Shown: in pieces, positions 54,999 through 62,796 of the stretch
Numbering within the stretch: position 1 is the stretch's first letter
Layout: each line of letters starts with the position of its first letter
Assembly (NCBI GenBank): GCA_021846275.1
Contig: JAJZBZ010000002.1
Location: 310,001 to 374,000 of the forward strand
Direction of reading: 5' to 3'
Origin: Acidobacteriota bacterium
Lineage (GTDB): Bacteria; Acidobacteriota; Terriglobia; Terriglobales; Acidobacteriaceae
Length of the DNA stretch: 64,000 bases
Position numbers and translations under genes: made by a program
The notes under the pieces: model-generated
Seen by the model: only the letters and a program-made list of their open reading frames with translations
The model's database searches: none
Told to the model about the DNA's origin: nothing

Positions 54999-56275
54999 AT
55001 TCACTTCCCAACCAGCTATCCCTGCTCTGTCCGCTGCTGATCCTGATGGTTCCGCTGGCACCCATCGGGCTGGCGCTTCTGAATACGGGGCTGAATCGCT
55101 CGCGGAGCGCGGCGCAGGCGCTGCTGGGCGGTGTGTGCGTGATGGCGACGGCGGCGGTTGCCTATTGTGTGGTGGGCTGGTCCATCGAGGGCTTTGCTGG
55201 CGGGGCTTTTCACAGCGTCTCGCTCGCGGGCGTCTCGTGGAACTGGATCGCCAGCCAGCCCCTGTTTCTTGGTGGCGTCCGATGGAATGAGCCGGAAGCA
55301 TGCGCAGTCGCGCTCCAGGTTTTTGCTGTCGGTCTGGCGGCGCTCGTTCCGTGGGGATCGGGAGCGGAACGATGGCGTCTTGGCTCGGCATGCGCGGCCA
55401 CGGTGCTGCTGGCGGGCTTCGTTTATCCCGTCTTCGCTCACTGGGTGTGGGCGGGTGGATGGCTGGCGCAACTCGGCGCGGCGTTCCACCTGGGAAACGG
55501 TTTCACAGACCCCGGCGGAGCGGCAACGATGCAGATGCTCGGAGGGCTGACGGCTCTGGTGGTGGTCTGGCTTCTGGGAGCGCGAAGTGGAAAGTTTTCC
55601 GGGGACGGTCCTCCGGCGGCAGTTCCCGCGCACCATATCGTCTATGTTCTTCTGGGCTGCATGATGGCGCTGTGTGGCTGGTTCGCGCTGAACGCTGCGG
55701 GAGCGATGCTGTTTGCAGGCGCGGATGCGACGGCGCTGCCGCGGACGGTGGTCAACACGATGCTCTGCGCCTGCGGAGGACTGCTGGCCACGCTGCTGGT
55801 GACGCGGCTGCGCTTTGGCAAGCCGGACGCTTCGTTGTGCGCCAATGGATGGGTGGCGGGTCTGGCGGCCAGCAGCGCTGTCGCAGCGCTGGTTTCGCCA
55901 GCCGCAGCCCTGTTCACCGGCGTCGTCGTCGGTTGCCTGTTGCCACTGGTGATTGAGTTTATGGAGGTACGCTGCCAGATCGACGATCCCTCCGGCGGCA
56001 TTGCGGTGCATGGATTCGCGGGGCTGTGGGGATTGCTGGCGTGCAGCTTTCTACGGCACGCGCCAGCGGGCCAGGTGCTGGCGCAGGTGGTGGGGATCGC
56101 CACCCTGCTGGGATTCCTGTTGCCGGTAATCTATCTGCTTTATTGGCTGCTGAACCGGATCGCACCTTTCCGCACCCATCCCGAGGGAGATCGGATCGGC
56201 ATGGATCTTCATGAACTGGGCGCCGGTGCTTATCCTGAATTTCTGGTGCGCAACGACGAGTTTCTGCCGCGCTGA
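54995..56275 (+). CDS. Ammonium transporter family protein with altered twin-His site
   Basis: The 426-residue protein has about 11 hydrophobic segments. Amt features include HWVWAGGWLAQLG (Trp/Gly of the binding mouth), the Asp of DFAGG-type motif at D172 in FTDPGGAAT, and DDPSGGIAVHGFAGLWGLL with the second pore histidine His339. The first pore histidine (H168 in E. coli AmtB) is replaced by Gln180 in ATMQMLGG at the exact spacing from D172. The start GTG overlaps the small membrane gene. No glnK is near. The changed pore may alter conduction or make it a sensor. The fold assignment is firm; ammonium transport is likely but not proved. Confidence 0.85.
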   Translation: MNSLPNQLSLLCPLLILMVPLAPIGLALLNTGLNRSRSAAQALLGGVCVMATAAVAYCVVGWSIEGFAGGAFHSVSLAGVSWNWIASQPLFLGGVRWNEPEACAVALQVFAVGLAALVPWGSGAERWRLGSACAATVLLAGFVYPVFAHWVWAGGWLAQLGAAFHLGNGFTDPGGAATMQMLGGLTALVVVWLLGARSGKFSGDGPPAAVPAHHIVYVLLGCMMALCGWFALNAAGAMLFAGADATALPRTVVNTMLCACGGLLATLLVTRLRFGKPDASLCANGWVAGLAASSAVAALVSPAAALFTGVVVGCLLPLVIEFMEVRCQIDDPSGGIAVHGFAGLWGLLACSFLRHAPAGQVLAQVVGIATLLGFLLPVIYLLYWLLNRIAPFRTHPEGDRIGMDLHELGAGAYPEFLVRNDEFLPR

Positions 56276-56449
56276 GGGGTGCGACGGGAACCGACTGCGA
56301 ACCGTTCCGGACGAAGCAAAGAGGGCCGATTCACGCAAGGCTTTAGGAAATATTTATGGAGTGCTCGCTTATACTTTGACAGGCAAGTGCGAATTCGTTC
56401 CCGGTGCGGATTCCGGTGAAGTCTCGTCGGCTTGCGGAACAGGTGAGGC

Positions 56450-57427
56450 ATGAGCCTGCTTGCGGAGATCGAAACCGGCCAGCAGATCGATCATTACCGT
56501 ATCGATGCGCGCGTCGCGGAGAGTGGCATGGCCTCGATTTATCGCGCCACGGACCTGCGCGACGGTCGGCAGGTGGCGCTGAAGATGCCGCACGCGGCAA
56601 TGGAAGCTGACCCGAATCTCTTTGATCGCTTTCGTCGCGAAGAAGAGATTGGCGCGGCGCTTGATCACCCGAACGTGATGCGGACATTTCCCACTCCTGA
56701 CCGTTCCCGTGTGTACATGGTGATGGAGTGGGTGCCTGGTCAACTGCTGCGCACGATTCTGACCGAGCAAGGCAGACTGCCGCAGGATCGCGCCCTCGCG
56801 ATTGCGCGGAAGGTTCTGAATGCGCTTGAGTACATCCACGCCCACGGAGTGGTGCACCGAGACCTGAAGCCGGAGAACATCATGGTCGATGAGGACGACA
56901 GCGTAAAGCTGATTGATTTCGGCATCGCATCCAAGGAGGGCGCGCGCAGGCTGACGTACGCTGGATTTTCTCAGGCTCTGGGCACGCCCGACTACATTTC
57001 TCCTGAGCAGGTGAAAGGCAAGCGCGGAGATCAGCGGTCGGACATTTACGCCATGGGCGTGATTCTTTATGAAATGCTGAGCGGGAGAACGCCGTTTTCC
57101 GGACCGTCGCCGCTGGCCATCATGAACGATCGGCTCATCAACCATCCGCTGCCGCCGTGCGAAGCCAATGCGGAGATCAGCCCGCAACTGCAGGAAGTGC
57201 TGTATCGCGCGCTGGAGCGCGACCCCCGCAATCGATATGCCTCCGCCCGGGAGTTTGCCACCGACCTGCAGTACCTGGAACAGGTCGGAGTAGCGGATCG
57301 CGTCGAACTCGCGGACTGGCGCAAGCGCCGTTCGGTGCGCGGACGCAAGTGGCTCTATTATGCCGGGCTGGCGTTGCTGCCCTTCCTGCTGTTTGCGATC
57401 ATGCTGCTGCTGGCGCATCATCGCTGA
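56450..57427 (+). CDS. Ser/Thr protein kinase with C-terminal membrane anchor
   Basis: The 325-residue Hanks-type kinase has VALKMPH (Lys), EWVPGQLLRTIL, VVHRDLKPENIMV, LIDFGIASKEG and GTPDYISPEQV followed by a full C-lobe. A single transmembrane helix closes the protein (YYAGLALLPFLLFAIMLLL). The Gly-loop is reduced to ESGMAS, keeping only the central Gly, as seen in some acidobacterial kinases. There is no extracellular sensor part, so it is a kinase anchored from the cytoplasmic side. It follows the Amt gene after about 175 bases. Confidence 0.9.
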   Translation: MSLLAEIETGQQIDHYRIDARVAESGMASIYRATDLRDGRQVALKMPHAAMEADPNLFDRFRREEEIGAALDHPNVMRTFPTPDRSRVYMVMEWVPGQLLRTILTEQGRLPQDRALAIARKVLNALEYIHAHGVVHRDLKPENIMVDEDDSVKLIDFGIASKEGARRLTYAGFSQALGTPDYISPEQVKGKRGDQRSDIYAMGVILYEMLSGRTPFSGPSPLAIMNDRLINHPLPPCEANAEISPQLQEVLYRALERDPRNRYASAREFATDLQYLEQVGVADRVELADWRKRRSVRGRKWLYYAGLALLPFLLFAIMLLLAHHR

Positions 57428-57552
57428 CAGGACCATCGCGGCGGCGGCCTTCGCGCACACACCATCGACATCAATCAAACAGAAAACTTCAGCCGGGCCA
57501 CGGCAACCGCGAGCATCGAGCACCCCGCACAGTTGGTGACAGGAGAGACCGA

Positions 57553-57885
57553 ATGAACAAGGCAACATCGATTCTGATTCTCGTTCTCGCCGCCGCGCTT
57601 GAAGCGGGCGGGGATGCTTTCATGCGAACCGGCCTTCATTCCCACTCCATGTCGAAGAGGATCGGGTTGTTCGCCGTCGCCGCAATCGTTCTCTTCGCGT
57701 ACGGATGGACAGTGAACGCTCCGCCGTGGGATTTTGGAAAACTGCTTGGTCTGTATGTGGTCTTCTTTTTTCTCTTCGCTCAGTCAATTTCCTGGCTTGT
57801 CTTCAAACAGGCTCCCTCGCAGATGATCCTTCTCGGCGGCGGCTTTATTGTGGTCGGTGGGTTTCTCGTTTCTCTGGCAAAATAA
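57553..57885 (+). CDS. SMR-like small membrane protein
   Basis: The 110-residue protein has four transmembrane segments: SILILVLAAALEAGGDAF (with a buried Glu), IGLFAVAAIVLFAYGW, LLGLYVVFFFLFAQSISWL and MILLGGGFIVVGGFLVSLA. The length, the four helices and the Glu in helix 1 fit the small multidrug resistance/YnfA-like group. AGGAGAG with about 7 bases supports the start. It stands alone in front of the efflux operon, which points the other way. Substrate unknown. Confidence 0.75.
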   Translation: MNKATSILILVLAAALEAGGDAFMRTGLHSHSMSKRIGLFAVAAIVLFAYGWTVNAPPWDFGKLLGLYVVFFFLFAQSISWLVFKQAPSQMILLGGGFIVVGGFLVSLAK

Positions 57886-58030
57886 CCGGGGCCATACAGA
57901 TTCATGGGTCGTGATTCCTCAGCTATTTCGATGCGGATGGCCTGCTCCGGTCTTCCCATCAAGCGCGGCTTCTGGAAATGTGAAACCGGATTCGCTTCTG
58001 GGCCTGGGTCCATGCTCGGGCCGGGGCGAA

Positions 58031-58066
58031 AAGCAAACCGCCGCAGCGTGAATCTGGCTGCGGCGG
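58031..58066 (-). terminator. Terminator of the efflux operon
   Basis: CCGCCGCAGC (58038-58047) and GCTGCGGCGG (58057-58066) flank a 9-base loop. Read on the minus strand the hairpin is followed by TTTGCTTTT. It lies about 60 bases beyond the TolC-family stop. Confidence 0.8.
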
Positions 58067-58095
58067 CGTGGGTTCCGGGGTGGTTCGTTGATTCG

Positions 58096-58124
58096 AGCAG
58101 AATCACAGTCCGTGTGATTCTGCT
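58096..58124. terminator. Hairpin directly after the TolC-family stop
   Basis: AGCAGAATCACA and TGTGATTCTGCT pair perfectly (12 bp) over a 5-base loop, one base from the stop codon. There is no T-run, so it probably aids the stronger terminator downstream or protects the mRNA 3' end. Confidence 0.5.
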
Positions 58125-59561
58125 TCAGGGCTGCTGACCGATCTGGTAGCGGATGGCCGAGAGATCGGATTCGTAAGTGAAACGCGCGTTCACATCCTGA
58201 ATGGCGGCCTGGGTCTGCTGGTACTCGGCCTGGCTGAGTTCGACGATGGAGCTGAGGCCGAGGTCGTAGCGTGTCTGGGCGAGGTCGAGGGCCATGTTGG
58301 CTTCCTTGAGCAGCTCGGCGGTGACGGCCATCTTTTCGCGGGCGGTGTTGGCGTTGAGCCAGGAGGATTTGACGTCGCGCGTGATCTGCTCGACGAGGTT
58401 GCGGGTGCGCTCATCGGAGGCTCGCGCCTGAAGGCGCGCCTGAGCGGCCTGAGCGGTGAAGAGGAAGCCGTTGAAGACGGGCACTTCGACGTTGACGCCG
58501 GCGGCTCCGTACCAGTCAGGATTGTAGTATTGGCTGTCGCCGACCGGGGTGGCTCCGAGCAGGCCGATGCCGGAGACGGTGGGGAAAAGCTGGTCGCGCT
58601 CGGCTTTGCTGAACTTCACGTCGGCCTGGTGGGTGTAGTTGTAGGCCTGGAGGTCGGGCCGCTGCTGCATGGCCAACTGAAGCAGCGGATCGGGTGTGAG
58701 AGCAAGCTCAGGGAGCGGGTCACTTTCGTCGACGAGCTGGTAGTTGTTCGAGGTGGGCAGGCCGAGGATGCGATTCAACTGGGCCATGGCGACATCGGCC
58801 AGGTTGTTGGCGTCGAGCAGGAAGAGCTTGGCTTCGGAGAGATTGACATCGGCGAAGCTGAGGTCAAGATCGGAGCGCAGCTTGGAGGCTGTGAGCGCGG
58901 CGATCTGGTCCCGGACGGCCTGGCGCGAGGCCAGGTTCTGCTTGGCGACGCGGACGGTGGCCTGCGCCTCCAGCGTGTTGTAGAAGGAGACGTCGGTGGT
59001 GAGCACGATCTCGTCGAGCGTGGCGATGGAGTTGGAGGTTGCCGCTTTGGCCTGCAGGACGGAGGTGGCGACGAGGTTGTTGGTGTGGCCGAAGTCATAG
59101 ATCAACTGGCTCAGCTCGACGCCGGCGCCCATGTGGTTGAGCATGCGCGAGGAGTCAAGCGTGCCAGAGGAGATGCGCGAGGCCTGCTCGGCGGCGACGC
59201 CGGTGGCGTTGACGGCGAGAGTGGGCAGCAGCGCGGAACGGGACTCGCGGACGACCTGGTTCTGGGCCAGCGCGAGCAGCTTGTACTGGCTGATGTGCGG
59301 GTTGTTCTGGATGGCAAGCTGCTCGGCCTGCTTGCGGGTGAGCGTCTTGCCGATGGGTCCGTTGACCTGTGAGGCCGTTTTTTCCGAATCCGCATTGAAG
59401 GCTTCAGCGGCCTGGGCGGCCTGTTTCTGGGCGCTCCGCAGAGCCTGTGTGAAGGCCTGACTTTGCGGGGCGGGCGGCAGCATATCCTGCTGCGCCAGCA
59501 GGGCTGGCGCGGGCTGGAGAATGAGCGCGGATGCGAGCAGGAGCGAAATTGGCTTAGTCAT
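58125..59561 (-). CDS. TolC-family outer-membrane efflux channel
   Basis: The 478-residue protein has a signal peptide (SLLLASALILQPAPALLAQ) and two halves of long coiled-coil helices with the TolC repeat pattern: LTRKQAEQLAIQNNP, VVRESRSALLPTLAVNA, LSQLIYDFGHTNNL, and in the second half DLQAYNYTHQADVKFSKAER, WYGAAGVNVEVPVFNG, MALDLAQTRYDLGLSSIVELSQ. The ATG lies inside the end of the RND gene (8-base overlap), so translation is coupled. The order adaptor-RND-channel is that of a tripartite pump. Confidence 0.9.
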   Translation of the reverse strand: MTKPISLLLASALILQPAPALLAQQDMLPPAPQSQAFTQALRSAQKQAAQAAEAFNADSEKTASQVNGPIGKTLTRKQAEQLAIQNNPHISQYKLLALAQNQVVRESRSALLPTLAVNATGVAAEQASRISSGTLDSSRMLNHMGAGVELSQLIYDFGHTNNLVATSVLQAKAATSNSIATLDEIVLTTDVSFYNTLEAQATVRVAKQNLASRQAVRDQIAALTASKLRSDLDLSFADVNLSEAKLFLLDANNLADVAMAQLNRILGLPTSNNYQLVDESDPLPELALTPDPLLQLAMQQRPDLQAYNYTHQADVKFSKAERDQLFPTVSGIGLLGATPVGDSQYYNPDWYGAAGVNVEVPVFNGFLFTAQAAQARLQARASDERTRNLVEQITRDVKSSWLNANTAREKMAVTAELLKEANMALDLAQTRYDLGLSSIVELSQAEYQQTQAAIQDVNARFTYESDLSAIRYQIGQQP

Positions 59562-62500
59562 GAGAGGCCTCCGTCGAGCCATGCTCAGCGGCTGCGGCCG
59601 CTTCGAGGGCTTCTTCTTTGCGGTGCATGAGGTAGTAGGCCGACGGCACAAGGAAGACGGTGACGGTTCCGGAGACGGTGAGACCGCCGAGAATGGCGCG
59701 GGCCAGCGGCGCGTACTGCTCGCTGCCCGGCTCCAGAGCCAGAGCCATCGGGATGAGGCCGAGAACGGTGGCCAGCGTGGTCATCAGAATGGGACGCAGA
59801 CGCACCTTGCAGGCCTCGGCGAGGGCGATCTTGAGCGGACGCCCAAGGCCGCGCAGCGTGCCGACGAACTCGACGATCAGAATGCTGTCCGAGACCACGA
59901 TGCCGGTCATCATGACCACGCCCATCAGCGACATGACGTTGAGCGTGGTGTGGGTGACGAGCAGGAAGAGGACGACGCCGGACATGCCGGGCGGGATGGC
60001 CAGCAGAATGATGAATGGATCAGAGAACGAAGCGAACTGGGCCATGAGGATGAGGTAGACGAGCACGATGGCCAGCACGAGGCCAATGGCGAAGCTGCCG
60101 AAGACCACATGCATGTCCTGAACGGCACCGGCGATCTGGACGGTGACACCGCGCGGAGCCGGCATGCTGGCCAGAATTTTTTCCACCTGGCTGTTGATGA
60201 CGCTGAGGTCTTCGCTCTTGGGCTGGATGTAGACATCGTAGCTGCGGCGAAGCTGATAGTGATCGACTTCGGTGGGCGTGTCGATGGGCACGATGTTGGC
60301 AATCGACTCCAGCGGCGCGTAGGACTTGCCATCCATGGCGCGGAGCGGGATTTCCTTGAAGTCGGTGAGGGTTTTGATCTGGTGGTTGTGGTACTGGACG
60401 CCGAGGAAGTAGTTGTTTCCGGTCTTGGGATCGACCCAGAAGGTGGGCGCGATCTGCGAGTCGGAGGTGAGCGCGGTGATGACGTTATCGACGGCATCCT
60501 CGACGGAGATGTTTTCCAGGCCCGCCTGTTCGCGGTTGATGTCCAGCCGCAGGCCGGGGTAGCTGAGATCCTGCGGGATGAGCACGTCGTTGACGGTTTC
60601 GAGCTTGCGGACGCGGGCGGCGACGCGCTGCGCGTACTGGAAGCCGGACTCAAGGTCGCCGCTGCCGACGCGAACATCGAGCGGAGCCGGTTTGCCCTGG
60701 TTGACGACCGAGTCCACCAGTCCGCCGGTCTGGAAGTAGAGGTCTATCTCCGGGAAGTCCTTGTGGAAGCGTTGGCGCACGCGCTGCATGTAGACGAAGC
60801 TGCTGATTTTGTGGTCTTCCTGGAGGCTGACCTGAATGAAGCCGGTGTGCATGGCGGCGTTGGGAGTGTAAATGGAGGACAGGTCAGGCGTGACGCCGAT
60901 GTTGGTCACGATCATGTTCATGTCCTGCTTGCTGACGATCTGGCGAATCTCCTTTTCCATCATCGCCGCGTACTCGTCGGAGACTTCGAGTCGCGTGCCG
61001 GGCGGGGCTTTGAAGTTGATGACGAACTGGCCGGGATCGGTGCGCGGGAAGAATGCCTTGCCGAGCACGGGGAAGAGGCCGAAGCTGACGACGACGAACG
61101 TGGAAAAGGCGAGCACGACAAGCACCGGGCGATCGAGACAGACGACGATGGCCTTGTCGTAAGCGTGCTGGAGGCGGTCAAACTGGGCGTTGAAGCCACG
61201 GACGATGCGCTGGAAGAGGCTGATTTTTTCCGGCGCGCCCTTGTGGTGATGGACGGAGTGCTCGGTTTCGGCCAGACCCTCCTCGGCCTCTTCGGCGTTG
61301 TGAGCGTGATGGCCGATGTCCTTGATGAAGATGGCGCAGAAGAGCGGCACGACGGTCATGGCGACCATGTAGGACGAGAGCAGCGCCAGCACGACGGCCA
61401 GTGCGAGTGCGGAGAAGAGGTATTTGCTGACGCCGGCCAGCAGGATGACCGGGAAGAAAACGATGCAGGTGCTGGCGGTGGCGGCGAGCACGGCGAGCTG
61501 GACTTCCTTGCCGCCGTTGACGGCCGCGTCGCGCGAGTTCTCGCCGAGTTCCATGTGGCGGAAGATGTTTTCCAGCACCACGACGGAGTTATCGATGAGT
61601 CGGGAGAGCGCCAGTGCGATGCCGCCGAGCACCATCGTGTTGATGGTGCTGCCGCCGAGGTTGAGGGCGATGAAAGCGGTGAGCGCCGAGATCGGGATGG
61701 AGAGCATGACCGAGATGGTGGCGCGGAAGTTGCCGAGGAAGAGCAGGATCATGACGGCCGTCAGGAAGAGGCCGATGGTGCCTTCGTTGATGACGTTCTT
61801 GACGGCGATCTTGACGAAGACGGACTGATCGAAGACGACGGCTGTCTTCAACTGCTCGGGCACGTCGAGCAGGTGCTTGATTGTCTCGCGGATGCCGTTG
61901 ACGATCTGAATGGTGTTGGAGCCGCCGCCCTGTTTGAAGATCGGGATGTAAACGGAGTGCTGGCCATCGACGCGGACGAGGTTGTACTGGAGCGCGCCGG
62001 TGTCCTCGGCTTCGCCGATGTCAGAGACGCGGACGACGGATTTGACCTGGTTCCGCATGTCGCTCTTGACCGGCATGTTGTTCATGCGGGCAACGATGTC
62101 TTCCTGGCTGTTGGCGTAGACGTTGTAGTCCAGCGTGCCGATGCGCACGTCGCCGGCGGGCAGGATGAGGTTGGTGGCGTTGATGGCGTTGACCACATCC
62201 ATGACGGACATCTCATGCGCTTCGAGCTTGAGCGGATCAACGAAGATCTGAATCTGGCGATAGGTGCCGCCGTAGGGCTGCGGGACGGAAGCGCCGGGAA
62301 CGTTTGCGACCTGGTTGCGGACCTCGAACTGGGCAAGATCCTTGAGTATGACCTGGTTGAGGCCCTTGCCTTCGAGAGTGATGAGGCAGACGGGCAGGTT
62401 AGAGGCGTCAAAGGGCAGCACGACCGGCGGCAGCGTGCCGGGCGGCAGACGGCGCAGATCGGCCAGCGCCAGGCCGGAGATGCTGCTGGCGGCGGCGTTT

Positions 62501-62796
62501 GGATCAGAGCCGGGCTGAAAGTAGACCTTGATGAGGCTGACACCGGTCAGCGAGCGGGACTCGATGTGCTCAATGTTGCTGCCGAGGGTGAAGAATCGCT
62601 CATAGGTGTCGGTGATGTCGGCTTCCATCTGCTCGGGCGGCATGCCGGCGTAAAAGGTGGCGACAACGACAACGGGGATGTTGACCTCGGGAAAAAGATC
62701 GACGGGCATTCTGGCGACGGTGGTGATGCCGACCACCACGATCATCAGACAGAACATCAGGATGAAGAAGGGATACCGAATCGCAAAGGACGACAT
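59554..62796 (-). CDS. RND-family efflux pump inner-membrane protein
   Basis: The 1080-residue transporter has 12 predicted helices and two large periplasmic loops. N-terminal FAIRYPFFILMFCLMIVVVG and PVDLFPEVNIPVVVV are typical of RND pumps. The TM4 motif is LSRLIDNSVVVLENI: D402 matches the conserved Asp407 of AcrB, while the second Asp (408) is Asn403. TM10 is TGIVVSDSILIVEF: the Lys940 position is Ser969, followed by Asp970. It has a soluble insert of about 40 residues in the middle, His-rich (HHAHNAEEAEEG, EHSVHHHKG), that could bind metal. Substrate class (metal or hydrophobic drug) is not settled. The ATG follows the adaptor stop without a gap. Confidence 0.93.
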   Translation of the reverse strand: MSSFAIRYPFFILMFCLMIVVVGITTVARMPVDLFPEVNIPVVVVATFYAGMPPEQMEADITDTYERFFTLGSNIEHIESRSLTGVSLIKVYFQPGSDPNAAASSISGLALADLRRLPPGTLPPVVLPFDASNLPVCLITLEGKGLNQVILKDLAQFEVRNQVANVPGASVPQPYGGTYRQIQIFVDPLKLEAHEMSVMDVVNAINATNLILPAGDVRIGTLDYNVYANSQEDIVARMNNMPVKSDMRNQVKSVVRVSDIGEAEDTGALQYNLVRVDGQHSVYIPIFKQGGGSNTIQIVNGIRETIKHLLDVPEQLKTAVVFDQSVFVKIAVKNVINEGTIGLFLTAVMILLFLGNFRATISVMLSIPISALTAFIALNLGGSTINTMVLGGIALALSRLIDNSVVVLENIFRHMELGENSRDAAVNGGKEVQLAVLAATASTCIVFFPVILLAGVSKYLFSALALAVVLALLSSYMVAMTVVPLFCAIFIKDIGHHAHNAEEAEEGLAETEHSVHHHKGAPEKISLFQRIVRGFNAQFDRLQHAYDKAIVVCLDRPVLVVLAFSTFVVVSFGLFPVLGKAFFPRTDPGQFVINFKAPPGTRLEVSDEYAAMMEKEIRQIVSKQDMNMIVTNIGVTPDLSSIYTPNAAMHTGFIQVSLQEDHKISSFVYMQRVRQRFHKDFPEIDLYFQTGGLVDSVVNQGKPAPLDVRVGSGDLESGFQYAQRVAARVRKLETVNDVLIPQDLSYPGLRLDINREQAGLENISVEDAVDNVITALTSDSQIAPTFWVDPKTGNNYFLGVQYHNHQIKTLTDFKEIPLRAMDGKSYAPLESIANIVPIDTPTEVDHYQLRRSYDVYIQPKSEDLSVINSQVEKILASMPAPRGVTVQIAGAVQDMHVVFGSFAIGLVLAIVLVYLILMAQFASFSDPFIILLAIPPGMSGVVLFLLVTHTTLNVMSLMGVVMMTGIVVSDSILIVEFVGTLRGLGRPLKIALAEACKVRLRPILMTTLATVLGLIPMALALEPGSEQYAPLARAILGGLTVSGTVTVFLVPSAYYLMHRKEEALEAAAAAEHGSTEASHD

